Shown: piece after piece, positions 26,717 through 35,511 of the stretch
How positions within the stretch are numbered: position 1 is the stretch's first letter
Layout of the letters: every line of letters starts with the position of its first letter
Assembly (NCBI GenBank): GCA_002869165.1
Contig: PKTK01000001.1
Location: 124,001 to 188,000 of the forward strand
Source of the DNA: Candidatus Parcubacteria bacterium
Lineage (GTDB): Bacteria; Patescibacteria; ABY1; BM507; UBA12075
Direction of reading: 5' to 3'
Length of the DNA stretch: 64,000 nt
Position numbers and translations under genes: made by a program
The notes under the pieces: model-generated
What the model saw: only the letters and a program-made list of their open reading frames with translations
What the model was told of the DNA's origin: nothing
Database searches by the model: none

Positions 26717-27292
26717 ATGATAAAGGAAAAAAGCATAAAAATAAAGGGCAAAGAAATAACCTATAAATTAAGAAAAAAAAGAGGCCTTAGGCGCATTACC
26801 TTGTCCGTTCATAGTGATGCCAGCGTATCTATTTCCACGCCTTTTTTTGTAAGTCAAAAAAGAGCAGAAGGTTTTTTGTTGGAAAAATCAGAGTGGTTAA
26901 TTAGTAAAATAAGTTTCTATAACGAGATTAGAAAAAGAAGGAATATTTTTACGGGTTTTGGTGACTACAAAGATAAGAAAGAAGACGTTAGGAAAATTGT
27001 AGAAAAAAAATTAGAATATTATAATAGTATTTATAATTTTAAATACAACAAAATTTGCATAAGAAATCAAAGAAGTCGTTGGGGAAGTTGCTAAAGTGAC
27101 AAGAATCTTAATTTTAATTATCGATTGATTTATCTTGATGATGAATTATTTGACTATGTAGTGGTGCATGAGTTATGCCATCTGAAGCAAATGAATCATT
27201 CAGAGAAGTTCTGGAAGCTTGTTTCGAAGGTTAAGCCTAATCATAAAGAGTTGAGAGTAAAATTAAAAGAAAAAGGAGTTGAGTTGTTTTAA
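26717..27292 (+). pseudogene. YgjP/M48-like metallopeptidase-domain protein, interrupted by in-frame TAA
   Basis: The frame runs for 191 codons plus the terminal TAA, broken only by TAA at 27092-27094 (codon 126). Before it is 'NQRSRWGSC' and directly after it 'SDKNLNFNYRLIYL'. The family normally reads RWGSC-S-S/x-x-x-NLNFN here, so the stop replaces a Ser; TCA to TAA is one base. After the stop are the zinc site 'VVHELCHLKQMNHSEKFW' and a normal C-terminus. This protein family is predicted to be a zinc-dependent hydrolase. A translation ending at the TAA would lack the metal site. Either a consensus error, a true nonsense allele or recoding. TATAAT at 26705-26710 lies just upstream of the start. 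Confidence 0.85.
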
Positions 27293-27348
27293 TAAAATTA
27301 TAAATATTACACAAATTTTTAAATATTTAAAGAGTTGTATAAATTAAT

Positions 27349-28356
27349 ATGTTTCATCTAGAAGAAATAAAAAAAGTTTTGCAGGCTGAGCAGAAATTTC
27401 GTCTCAGGCAAGCCCTAAAAGCTATATATCAACAAGGAATTGAATCATGGGACGAGCTCAGTGTTTTTTCCAAGGATTTACGCGAGAAATTGAAAAAGGA
27501 CATTTCTCTGGAAATAAAGGCAAAGAGCTACGAAACAAGCGATAAAAAAACTATCAAAGTAGTTTTTGATTTTGGTAAAAATATCGAGGCTGTTTTGATG
27601 TGTCACCAGGGAAGAAATACAGTCTGTGTTTCTACTCAGATCGGCTGTTCTATGGCTTGCGATTTTTGTTATAGTGGAAAATTTGGTTTAGAAAGAAATT
27701 TGAGTGAAGATGAAATAATTCTTCAGGTGCTTTATTTTAATCGTTTGTTAAAAAAGGAAAATTCTAGAGTTAGTAATGTTGTTTTTATGGGAATGGGGGA
27801 ACCTTTTGCAAATTATAATAATGTTTTAGGAGCTATTAAAATATTAAATGACAAAGAATTATTTAATATTGGTGCTAGACATATTTCTGTTTCTACATCT
27901 GGACTTGTCCCAGGTATCAAAAAACTAGCCAAAGAAAAACTGCAAATAAATTTATCCGTTTCATTGCACGCATCAAGTGACGAAGTAAGAGATAAGATAA
28001 TGCCAATAAATAAAACTTATAACATTGACACGCTTCTTGAAGCCACAAGAAATTATATCAAGCAAACTAGACGAAGAGTAATGATCGAGTATGTGATGTT
28101 AGCAGGAATAAATGATAGCCCAAAAGATGCTAATGAGTTGACTAAGCTTTTAAAAGAAAAGCTAGGAGACTTATTTTTTGTAAATATTATTAAATATAAT
28201 TCAACCGGCGAATATGAATCAAGCCCTAAGAATAAAATTGAGGTTTTTAAGAGAATTTTAATAGATGAGGGCATAGATGTTGTTGAGAGATATAGGTTTG
28301 GTAAGGATATAAAAGCGGCTTGTGGACAACTAGCTAAAGAAGAAAATAAAAAATAA
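27349..28356 (+). CDS. rlmN: 23S rRNA (adenine-2503-C2)-methyltransferase, radical SAM
   Basis: 335 aa. The radical-SAM cluster motif C-x3-C-x2-C is at Cys100/104/107 in 'QIGCSMACDFCYSG'. 'VVFMGMGEPFANYNNVL' is the SAM-contact motif, and the second catalytic Cys is in the C-terminal 'KAACGQLA'. RlmN methylates A2503 of 23S rRNA (and A37 of some tRNAs) by a dual-cysteine radical mechanism in the cytoplasm. Length is normal for the family, with a short N-terminal domain. It starts 56 nt after the YgjP-type gene, and a GIY-YIG gene begins 2 nt after its stop, so they form an operon. Confidence 0.95.
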   Translation: MFHLEEIKKVLQAEQKFRLRQALKAIYQQGIESWDELSVFSKDLREKLKKDISLEIKAKSYETSDKKTIKVVFDFGKNIEAVLMCHQGRNTVCVSTQIGCSMACDFCYSGKFGLERNLSEDEIILQVLYFNRLLKKENSRVSNVVFMGMGEPFANYNNVLGAIKILNDKELFNIGARHISVSTSGLVPGIKKLAKEKLQINLSVSLHASSDEVRDKIMPINKTYNIDTLLEATRNYIKQTRRRVMIEYVMLAGINDSPKDANELTKLLKEKLGDLFFVNIIKYNSTGEYESSPKNKIEVFKRILIDEGIDVVERYRFGKDIKAACGQLAKEENKK

Positions 28357-28358
28357 AT

Positions 28359-28598
28359 ATGTGGTACGTATATATTTTGGAGTGTAGTGATAAGACATAT
28401 TATACTGGAATAGCAAAGGATCCAGAAAAGAGATTAAATGAACATAATCAAGAGAAGAGTGGAGCTAAATATACCAGGGCCAGGCGTCCAGTAAAAATGG
28501 TTTATAAGGCAAAATACAAAAATCGCTCTATGGCGCAAAAAGAAGAAATAAGAATAAAAAAATTAGCAAGAAAAGAAAAAAAATTATTAATTATTTAA
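28359..28598 (+). CDS. GIY-YIG nuclease-domain protein (UPF0213/YhbQ-like)
   Basis: 79 aa. 'MWYVYILECSDKTYYTGIA' supplies the GIY-YIG core (here YVY...YTG). 'DPEKRLNEHN' gives the conserved Arg and His, and 'KYTRARRPVKMVY' follows, as in the stand-alone UPF0213 family. Its tail is Lys-rich. Such proteins are predicted endonucleases or DNA-repair accessory factors; the role here is unknown. It lies in an apparent operon between rlmN and a secreted protein. Confidence 0.9.
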   Translation: MWYVYILECSDKTYYTGIAKDPEKRLNEHNQEKSGAKYTRARRPVKMVYKAKYKNRSMAQKEEIRIKKLARKEKKLLII

Positions 28599-28602
28599 AA
28601 TT

Positions 28603-29088
28603 ATGAAAAAATTATTTATTATCACAATCTTGGGGGGATTATTATTTTCTTCTGGTTTTGTTTTGGCAGGGAATGTGGGTACAGCCAATAGTGTGCGAGG
28701 CAACGCTATTTTTATTGATAGTTTAAATCAATTTTTAAATGTTAGTATCAATGCTCAGCAAAAAAAAGACGGCAGACCAACTCGAGGAAAATTTGTTGTT
28801 AAGTCTGAAGATAGGACTCTTGAGTTTGATGTCAAGAATATAATAGTAGCTGGTAGTAGAGCCAGAATAGCTCTTGTTTGTATTAAAGATAGCGATATTA
28901 ATTCAAGGGAAGGGGAGTGGATAAGACTTTTTATAAATGATCTTGGAGATAGACAGGCAACTTTAGATGAAATTGCCTGGGAATGGGTAAGCGCAAGCGA
29001 AGCCATTGATTATGTGTATGCTGATACAGAGTTTAGTTTTGAGAGTCCAGTTCAAATAAAAGGAAATTTAAAAGTAACTAGTTTTTAG
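28603..29088 (+). CDS. Secreted protein of unknown function
   Basis: 161 aa. A clear signal peptide ('LFIITILGGLLFSSGFVLAG', cut after VLA) is followed by a beta-rich globular part with no recognised domain. It contains 'RGKFVVKSEDRTLEFDVKN' and ends in 'GNLKVTSF'. There is no second membrane segment, so it is predicted free outside the membrane. It is placed 4 nt after the GIY-YIG gene and 6 nt before the ABC ATPase gene, suggesting cotranscription with the exporter. Confidence 0.7.
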   Translation: MKKLFIITILGGLLFSSGFVLAGNVGTANSVRGNAIFIDSLNQFLNVSINAQQKKDGRPTRGKFVVKSEDRTLEFDVKNIIVAGSRARIALVCIKDSDINSREGEWIRLFINDLGDRQATLDEIAWEWVSASEAIDYVYADTEFSFESPVQIKGNLKVTSF

Positions 29089-29094
29089 AGTCTT

Positions 29095-29883
29095 ATGGGA
29101 AAAAATATAATTGAAGTAAAAAAATTAAGTAAAAAGTTCAAAGACTTCTTAGCAGTTGATGAGATAAGTTTTGAAGTTGGACAAGGAGAAATTTTTGCCT
29201 TTTTGGGACCAAATGGAGCAGGTAAAAGCACTAGTATCAAAATGCTTACTACTTTACTTCGACCAAGTGGTGGAGAGGTCAAAATAAATGGTTTTGATAT
29301 TCTGAAAAACGAAAGAGATGTGCTAAGTTCTTTTGGAATAGTGTTTCAAGATCCAAGTGTTGATGGGGAATTAACTGCTTATGAAAATATGTATTTTCAT
29401 GCTGTTTTGTATGGAGTGAAAAAAACTGAAAGAAAGAAGAAGATTCAGAGTTTGCTTGAAATGGTAGAGTTGATAGAAAAAAAAGATGTTTTAGTGAAGA
29501 ATTTCTCTGGAGGCATGAAAAGGCGGCTGGAAATTGCTCGAGGTTTTCTGCATCATCCTGAAATAATCTTTTTAGATGAACCTACTCTTGGACTTGACCC
29601 GCAAACAAGAAATAAGATTTGGGACTATGTAAAGAAAATAAACAAAAATGAAGGAACAACAATATTTTTTACAACCCATTATATGGCGGAAGTAGAAAAA
29701 GTTGCTGATAGGGTAGCTATTATTGACAATGGAAAGATTATAAAGATTGGAACTGTGGAGGAGATAAACAATTTAACAGGAAAAAATAATTTAGAAGATT
29801 CTTTTCTTCATTTAACTGGCAAAAATATCAGAGAAGAGGGTGCAGAGCCAAGCGGAATGATGAGGAGAATGGCTAGAAGATAA
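29095..29883 (+). CDS. ABC transporter ATP-binding protein (DrrA/ABC-2 exporter type)
   Basis: 262 aa. Walker A 'GPNGAGKS' (38-45), Q-loop 'GIVFQDPSVDGELTAYEN', signature 'NFSGGMKRRLEIARG', Walker B 'IIFLDEPTLGLDP' and the H-loop 'FFTTHYMAEVEK' are all intact. The LSGGM-R-R-L pattern and 'LTAYENM' are typical of DrrA-like exporters for drugs, lipids or polysaccharides. It works with the permease encoded 1 nt downstream. The substrate cannot be told from sequence. Confidence 0.92.
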   Translation: MGKNIIEVKKLSKKFKDFLAVDEISFEVGQGEIFAFLGPNGAGKSTSIKMLTTLLRPSGGEVKINGFDILKNERDVLSSFGIVFQDPSVDGELTAYENMYFHAVLYGVKKTERKKKIQSLLEMVELIEKKDVLVKNFSGGMKRRLEIARGFLHHPEIIFLDEPTLGLDPQTRNKIWDYVKKINKNEGTTIFFTTHYMAEVEKVADRVAIIDNGKIIKIGTVEEINNLTGKNNLEDSFLHLTGKNIREEGAEPSGMMRRMARR

Positions 29884-29884
29884 T

Positions 29885-30634
29885 ATGTTTAATACGATTT
29901 ATATTTTGTGGCTCAGACAAGTTAAGCGTTATATGAGGTCCAAGGCTAGACTGATCGGTTCTCTTGGTCAACCAGTGCTATTTTTGGTTGCTTTGGGTTA
30001 CGGTTTTGGCCCTATGTACGCCCGAGCCGGAGAAGGGGATTACTTACAATTTTTAGCACCAGGGATAATCTTGATGAGCATATTGTTTACAGGAATGTTC
30101 AATGGCATTGAGATAATTTGGGACAAACAATTTGGATTTTTAAAGGAGACATTAGCAGCTCCAGTTTCAAGGTTTTCTATAGTACTAGGTAGAACTTTGG
30201 GTGGTGCGAGTGTTGCTTTAATGCAAGGTTTGATTGTGATGGGTATTGCTATGATTGTTGGTTTTAGACCGGATTCATTTATTTTAATAATTCCTGCAAT
30301 ACTAATTATGTTTTTAGTTGCTTTGATTTTTACAGCGCTTGGCACTGCTATTGCCTCAACTTTAGAAGATATGCACGGATTTCAATTGATTATGAATTTT
30401 TTGATTATGCCAACTTTTTTCTTGTCAGGAGCAATTTTTCCGTTAGAAGGTCTTCCTGGAGCAATATCAGTTATAACCAAAATCAATCCTTTAAGTTATG
30501 GAGTAGATGGTCTACGACAGACTTTAACTGGTCTCGGGATTCATTCCTATGATTTAAATTTGTTAATTTTATTATTTACTTTGATTATTTTTTTGAGTAT
30601 TGGCTCCTATCTTTTTTCTCGTATTGAAGTATGA
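29885..30634 (+). CDS. ABC-2 type permease (DrrB-like)
   Basis: 249 aa with about six hydrophobic helices. The ABC-2 family motif 'SRFSIVLGRTLGGASVALMQ' and the C-terminal 'LSGAIFPLEGLP' and 'INPLSYGVDGLRQTL' are typical of DrrB/NodJ-type permeases. It is the membrane partner of the ATPase before it. It ends with TGA just upstream of a strong terminator. Reading TGA as Gly would translate the hairpin, which is good evidence that UGA is a stop in this organism. Confidence 0.92.
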   Translation: MFNTIYILWLRQVKRYMRSKARLIGSLGQPVLFLVALGYGFGPMYARAGEGDYLQFLAPGIILMSILFTGMFNGIEIIWDKQFGFLKETLAAPVSRFSIVLGRTLGGASVALMQGLIVMGIAMIVGFRPDSFILIIPAILIMFLVALIFTALGTAIASTLEDMHGFQLIMNFLIMPTFFLSGAIFPLEGLPGAISVITKINPLSYGVDGLRQTLTGLGIHSYDLNLLILLFTLIIFLSIGSYLFSRIEV

Positions 30635-30657
30635 TTTTTTATAAATACTATAAAAAT

Positions 30658-30695
30658 AGGCCAGGCCTCCTGATGGAGACCTGGCCTTATTTTTT
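30658..30695 (+). terminator. Intrinsic terminator ending the rlmN-ABC operon
   Basis: AGGCCAGG/CCTGGCCT outer stem with an inner CTCC/GGAG stem and TGAT loop, followed by TATTTTTT. Confidence 0.9.
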
Positions 30696-30840
30696 AAAAA
30701 AATCAAGAAGATCTTTTCAGATTTTTTTTATTTGTTTTAAAAATAATTTTTTCGAAAAATAAAAATAATAATAAAAGTTTTTGGTAAATAATTTAACTCT
30801 AATATTAAATAAAAAATAGCTTATATTGGTTTCTAGACCA

Positions 30841-30875
30841 GGTACCTTGCATAAAAAGGTACCATGTGCTATACT
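30841..30875 (+). promoter_or_regulatory. Promoter with overlapping GGTACC inverted repeat, upstream of the PadR gene
   Basis: TTGCAT (30847-30852), 17-bp spacer and TATACT (30870-30875) form a good promoter. The inverted repeat GGTACCTT (30841-30848) / AAGGTACC (30856-30863) covers the -35 and spacer, as an operator would. Binding by the PadR protein is an inference from position. Confidence 0.6.
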
Positions 30876-30914
30876 GTTTATAGTTAATTAAAAAAGTAAT
30901 AGGGAATCAAAAAA

Positions 30915-31001
30915 ATGAACAAGTGTAGTAAAGATGAAATTATAGAAAAATCATTTATCGCTATTTTGATTAGTGCTTATATTTTTACAATTTTTATCTA
31001 A
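30915..31001 (+). CDS. Small putative membrane peptide upstream of PadR
   Basis: 28 codons: a charged N-terminus ('MNKCSKDEIIEKS') and a hydrophobic helix ('FIAILISAYIFTIFI'). AGGGA lies about 8 nt before the ATG. The stop TAA shares its last base with the ATG of the PadR gene (TAATG), as in translational coupling. Too short to be certain; it could be a leader peptide. Confidence 0.4.
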   Translation: MNKCSKDEIIEKSFIAILISAYIFTIFI

Positions 31002-31351
31002 TGGACAAAACAACACAAAACGAAATAGAAAATACAAAAGCCCAGATGCGTAAAGGCATTCTGGAATTTTGTATTTTACTAATGATTGGTCAGGGAAAGA
31101 TGTACGCCAGTAAAATCATAAAAGAATTAACCAAGGCTGATTTGATTGTGGTTGAAGGAACAATCTATCCACTACTAAATAGATTAAAAAGAGCAGGATT
31201 GCTTGATTATAGTTGGGAGGAGAGTAAGAGCGGTCCGCCAAGAAAATATTACACATTAACCAAAAAAGGCAGAGAGACCTTGGATGATTTAAGTAAAACT
31301 TGGGAGACTTTTAGTAATTCAATAAAAGGATTAGTTAAAAAGTTCAAATAA
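31001..31351 (+). CDS. PadR family transcriptional regulator
   Basis: 116 aa. It shows the PadR winged-helix pattern: 'KGILEFCILLMIG' (helix 1), 'MYASKIIKEL', 'VEGTIYPLLNRLKRAGLL' (recognition helix) and wing 'SGPPRKYYTLTKKGRE'. It then has a short dimerisation helix. PadR proteins repress by binding palindromes in their own promoters and often respond to antibiotics or phenolics. The GGTACC repeat in the upstream promoter is the obvious candidate site. It is followed 8 nt later by the PspC/GIN protein gene, which it probably controls. Confidence 0.92.
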   Translation: MDKTTQNEIENTKAQMRKGILEFCILLMIGQGKMYASKIIKELTKADLIVVEGTIYPLLNRLKRAGLLDYSWEESKSGPPRKYYTLTKKGRETLDDLSKTWETFSNSIKGLVKKFK

Positions 31352-31359
31352 TTAAAAAT

Positions 31360-33246
31360 ATGAATAAAACAATTACCGTAACATTAAATGGTCAAATATT
31401 TACTTTAGAGGAAGAAGCTTTTGATATTCTCCAGGTATATTTGGATGGTATAAAAAAGCATTTTTCTAAAAATGAAGACAAAGACGAAATTATCAAAGAT
31501 ATTGAAGCAAGTATTGCTGAAAAATTTATTGAGAAAATTTCATCAAAAAAACAAGTTGTAACCAAAACAGATGTGGAGAAAATTATTTCCATTCTTGGTG
31601 AAGCTGAGGAAATTATTGAGGAGGATAAAAAATTTCAAGATGATTTAAAAGAGGAAACAAATAGCCAGGAGAAGAATAATACAATCAAGAGATTGTATCG
31701 AGATGTTGATGATGTGGTAATCGCTGGTGTTTGTTCAGGTATTGCAGCATATTTTGGCATAGATCCTGTTTTTGTTCGTTTGATTTTTGCCTTATCTATT
31801 TTCTTTGGTGGATTTGGAATAATTGCTTATATAATTTTATGGATTGTAGTGCCTGAGGCAAAAACAGGAGTACAAAAATTGCAAATGCAAGGCGCTGAAG
31901 TAACATTAAAAAAAATTGAAGAAGTAGCTAAAGAAAAATCTGCTGAAATAAGAAAAAAAGTAAAGAAAGAGGGTTGGGCTAATGTTTTGCTCACACCGAT
32001 AAATTTTGTATCAGAAATTTTACGAGCTATAATCAATTTCTTCCGTCATTTATTTCCAGTACTAGGATCAATAATTGGCTTTCTGATCAGTATGATTATG
32101 ATTCTTTCAATTGTAGCTTATAGTATTTTTTCAGCGCTATTAATTGTGGGTAAAGACTCTGGTTTCATAAGATCAGATGTCCCTTTGGATCAAATAATTT
32201 CGAATCCTAGTTATTATTTAGCAGTTATTAGCTTGTTTCTGTTAGTTGTTATACCTTTGTTTTCTATTTTGATGCTTGGAGCAGCTATGCTTAGAAGGAA
32301 AAATGTATTTTCATTTGTTAGTAGCTCTGTCATGGTAGGTCTGTGGATGGTTTCTTTGGTTGTTTTTAGTGCCATAGCTATTGATGTTTCACCTCGAATT
32401 GAAGATGCAATGAAGAATTGGCAAGATGTTGAAATAAGTCAAATGAACATCGATTTAGATAATTTTGACAGAATATACATTTCTGATAATTTTAGAGCTG
32501 AGATTCGTGAAGCAAAAGATTTTTCAATTATTGCCAAAGGAAGAGAAGTTGATTTGGAACGTTTAGCATATGAAATTGACAGAGGACAATTGCAATTATA
32601 TAGAGAAGAAGATAGTGGCATATGTTTAGCTTGTTTTGATAATTCTATCGATTTCGAGATCTCTGCCCCACATATAAATGAAATAGTAGCCAATAACACA
32701 AGTGAAGTTGTCGTGTATGGATTTAATCCAGATACGATGAGAATAAAATTAAACAATAGTAGCAAGGCCGATGTATTAACAAATGCTTCAAGAGTAGAGT
32801 CGGAGGTAAATGGTGCAAGTTGGTTAAGCTTGGACGGAAGCTCAAAAAACGTTGAAATAGAGCTAAGCGGAGTTTCAAAACTAAATATTGGAGACATGAA
32901 TTTGGATGTTTTGCGTCTTGACTTAGATGGAGCTAGTCGAGCAGAGCTTGTAGGATACGCTGAAAATGTTGATTTGTCAGCAAGTGGATCTTCGAAAATA
33001 TTTGCTTTTACAATGCCCATGAAATTTGTTAGTGTTGATGCTAGTGGAGCATCAAAAATAGAACTAGATGTTAGAGAGAAGTTGTACACAAGTAGCTCAG
33101 AGGCAGCAAGTATAAAATATCGAGGCAGTGCTGATTTAGAAATTGTGAATGATGGGGAGACAGTCAATATCGAGCCGATGTATTTTAACGTAATTAATGG
33201 TGATGAGCTTGATGAAAACGCAAAGATAAATATTGAAACATATTAA
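31360..33246 (+). CDS. PspC-domain membrane protein with GIN/DUF2807-like C-terminal domain
   Basis: 628 aa. The N-terminal cytosolic region (1-105) is alpha/beta with 'DEIIKDIEASIAEKFIEKI', like the HAAS-type regions next to PadR genes. A PspC domain follows (about 108-170: 'RLYRDVDDVVIAGVCSGIAA', 'YFGIDPVFVRLIF', 'WIVVPEA'), then more transmembrane helices to about residue 345. The C-terminal 280 residues form a repetitive beta solenoid ('LNNSSKADV', 'VNGASWLSLDGSSKN', 'LDLDGASRAELVG'), the GIN/DUF2807 pattern. It is predicted to face outside and is probably an envelope-stress protein (inference). A terminator follows. Confidence 0.85.
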   Translation: MNKTITVTLNGQIFTLEEEAFDILQVYLDGIKKHFSKNEDKDEIIKDIEASIAEKFIEKISSKKQVVTKTDVEKIISILGEAEEIIEEDKKFQDDLKEETNSQEKNNTIKRLYRDVDDVVIAGVCSGIAAYFGIDPVFVRLIFALSIFFGGFGIIAYIILWIVVPEAKTGVQKLQMQGAEVTLKKIEEVAKEKSAEIRKKVKKEGWANVLLTPINFVSEILRAIINFFRHLFPVLGSIIGFLISMIMILSIVAYSIFSALLIVGKDSGFIRSDVPLDQIISNPSYYLAVISLFLLVVIPLFSILMLGAAMLRRKNVFSFVSSSVMVGLWMVSLVVFSAIAIDVSPRIEDAMKNWQDVEISQMNIDLDNFDRIYISDNFRAEIREAKDFSIIAKGREVDLERLAYEIDRGQLQLYREEDSGICLACFDNSIDFEISAPHINEIVANNTSEVVVYGFNPDTMRIKLNNSSKADVLTNASRVESEVNGASWLSLDGSSKNVEIELSGVSKLNIGDMNLDVLRLDLDGASRAELVGYAENVDLSASGSSKIFAFTMPMKFVSVDASGASKIELDVREKLYTSSSEAASIKYRGSADLEIVNDGETVNIEPMYFNVINGDELDENAKINIETY

Positions 33247-33270
33247 ATGTTTTTAATATATGGAATCCAA

Positions 33271-33300
33271 AAAAAGCAGTTCTTTTTCGAACTGTTTTTT
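33271..33300 (+). terminator. Intrinsic terminator after the PspC/GIN gene
   Basis: CAGTTC/GAACTG stem with A/T extension, TTTTTC loop and T6. Confidence 0.75.
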
Positions 33301-33359
33301 GTTCTTGAAAAAAAGGCTTTAAAGTTGTATGATGAAAGGTATTAGTATTAAAAACAAAT

Positions 33360-34391
33360 ATGAAAATTGGGAATTATTTATTATTATTTTTTAGTCTTTT
33401 TTTGCTTAGCTCTTGTTCTGAAACAGTTTCTTTTGAAGCAGGAGATATCAAGGATGATTTTTGTGGAGTACATTTAAATTATCAGTATTGTAAGTGTGCA
33501 TTTCATAATGATTTTTGTGATCAGATTGCTATGAGCAAAAAAGAGGCAAAAAAGTATGTAAATGAGCAGTATGATAAATGGCTAGAAACTGAATTGGCAG
33601 ATTTTGAAAAAACTTGCACTGAGGACAATGGAATATTTGAGAATAAAAAATGTAAATATTGCGGAGAAGATGAACTTGCTAGTGAAGGAAAATGCATAAG
33701 CCAGGCAGATGTCTTAATCGAAGAAGATGGGATAATAAGTGAGGAAGGAGATGAGGGTGAGTGTAAGTATGATAGTGATTGTAAGCCAATCTGTGAAGGT
33801 AATACAATGTGGAAGATGGGATGTAACCCCAGGCTTAATATGTGCGAAAAGACTTTTGATACGAACTGCCGTTCCAATTCCGAAAGTTTTGGTGATATGA
33901 TATTTTCAATGGTTTGTTCTGGAGGCGAGTGCGTTAGAGACTTGGCAGCAGTTGATAATAAAAGACAAGAACTAGAGGAGAAGAAGAAAAAAGCATCAGA
34001 CTCTTTGAAAGATCTAAATAAAAAAAGAGATGATTTAAATGTGGTAATGCTCGAAAGTAATAAAAATTGTTTGAATGGCATTGCAGATATGACTAATGTA
34101 GCTATTGTGGAATTTGCTACCAGGGTTGCAAGTATATCAACTGGCGGGGTTCCAGATCTAGCGTCAGTTAGCGTTGATTATGTTAATGATGCTTTGAATC
34201 GCTTGGGAGCATATGCAAACGGAGAACCTGAAGAAGAGGAAAAAAAGCTAAAACCTGATGAATATATAAAAATAAATTGTGATTTATATAAATATTTTTC
34301 CGAAGAACTAGCTAGTACTGACCAGGAGCTTGATGAACTTTTAGAAGAAGCAAAGTCGGCTGAAGCTAGTTTGGAGCTTTTACCTAGTTAA
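33360..34391 (+). CDS. Cys-rich lipoprotein with coiled coil
   Basis: 343 aa. The signal peptide ends in lipobox 'LLSSC' (Cys19). The first half is rich in Cys ('CKCAFHNDFC', 'CKYCGED', 'CKYDSDCKPICEG'), like small disulphide-knotted modules. Residues ~200-230 are a coiled coil ('DNKRQELEEKKKKASDSLKD') and the C-terminus is helical and acidic. No family is recognised. It is the first gene of an operon: the metallophosphoesterase starts 1 nt after its stop codon. Confidence 0.75.
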   Translation: MKIGNYLLLFFSLFLLSSCSETVSFEAGDIKDDFCGVHLNYQYCKCAFHNDFCDQIAMSKKEAKKYVNEQYDKWLETELADFEKTCTEDNGIFENKKCKYCGEDELASEGKCISQADVLIEEDGIISEEGDEGECKYDSDCKPICEGNTMWKMGCNPRLNMCEKTFDTNCRSNSESFGDMIFSMVCSGGECVRDLAAVDNKRQELEEKKKKASDSLKDLNKKRDDLNVVMLESNKNCLNGIADMTNVAIVEFATRVASISTGGVPDLASVSVDYVNDALNRLGAYANGEPEEEEKKLKPDEYIKINCDLYKYFSEELASTDQELDELLEEAKSAEASLELLPS

Positions 34392-34392
34392 T

Positions 34393-35511
34393 ATGAAAAC
34401 TAGACTAATGATGATAGTGTTTTTATTTATAGCTTATTTGGTTATTTTGACGGGGCATATGATATTGTATTTTTTCTTGTCCCGTTCTTTTTTTGTGTCT
34501 AATCCTGAGGCTAGAATAAATTTGGCAATCATACTATTGGCTCTTTCAATGACTTTTCTTATATCATCAGTATTAGTTCATTTGTATAGTAGTTTTTTGA
34601 CTAGGATTTTTTATACAATTTCAGGTCTTTGGCTTGGTCTCATGCTAAATCTAATAATAGCATTTAGTTTTTCTTTTTTTGTATATTATTTTTTGTCATT
34701 TCTCCCTTTTAATCTTTCCTTGAAAATGTTTTCTATTGTCTCAGTTTTATTGGCTTTGCTGTTTTCTATTTATGGTGTTTATAATGTTTATAATATCAAG
34801 ATAGAGGAGGTGAATATAAGTCGAGGTACGTGGCCGGAAGTTTGGAAAGATAAAAATGTTGTTTTTTTGAGTGATGTTCATCTTGGCGAGACTTTGGGTG
34901 AGAGTTTTTTGGAAAGGTTAATTTTAAAAATAAATAGCCTTGATCCGAATATTGTTTTGATTGGAGGAGATCTTTTTGATGGTATCGATGGCCACTTGGA
35001 AGAGTTTTCTAAATTGATTGATAAAATCGAAGCAAGAGAGGGGATATATTTCGTTAGTGGAAATCATGAAACTTATATGAGAGGAGTTGATTATTCGACA
35101 GAGCTTAAAAAAACAAAAGTACATATCCTTGAAGATGAGCTAATTGAAATAGATGGAGTGCAGATTGTTGGTATATCATATCCTGAAATGCATGGACTGA
35201 AGAATATGACAGAAACACTAAATTTAATAAATTCATACAAAAAAGAAATACCAAGTATTTTGCTTTTTCATGAACCAAAAAATATTGGAGCAATGAAGGA
35301 GGCAGGAATAAATTTGATGTTATCAGGTCATACTCACAAGGGACAAATGTGGCCATTTGGATTTGTTACGAAGTATTTATTTAAAGGAGCTGATTATGGC
35401 TTGCTAGAAAAAGATGATTTTTCAATATATACATCAAGCGGTGCTGGTGTTTGGGGCCCTAATATGAGAACAAGCGGAAAAAGTGAGATAGTAAAAATTA
35501 TTTTTAATTAA
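34393..35511 (+). CDS. Membrane-anchored calcineurin-like metallophosphoesterase (YkuE/YaeI type)
   Basis: 372 aa. About four transmembrane helices occupy residues 1-140. The phosphoesterase domain shows 'VVFLSDVHLGE' (D-x-H), 'VLIGGDLFDG', 'YFVSGNHETYM', 'LLFHEPKN' and 'LMLSGHTHKGQ', a full set of two-metal ligands. Related enzymes cleave UDP-diacylglucosamine or other phosphoesters at the membrane; the substrate here is unknown. The ECF sigma gene begins immediately after its TAA. Confidence 0.92.
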   Translation: MKTRLMMIVFLFIAYLVILTGHMILYFFLSRSFFVSNPEARINLAIILLALSMTFLISSVLVHLYSSFLTRIFYTISGLWLGLMLNLIIAFSFSFFVYYFLSFLPFNLSLKMFSIVSVLLALLFSIYGVYNVYNIKIEEVNISRGTWPEVWKDKNVVFLSDVHLGETLGESFLERLILKINSLDPNIVLIGGDLFDGIDGHLEEFSKLIDKIEAREGIYFVSGNHETYMRGVDYSTELKKTKVHILEDELIEIDGVQIVGISYPEMHGLKNMTETLNLINSYKKEIPSILLFHEPKNIGAMKEAGINLMLSGHTHKGQMWPFGFVTKYLFKGADYGLLEKDDFSIYTSSGAGVWGPNMRTSGKSEIVKIIFN

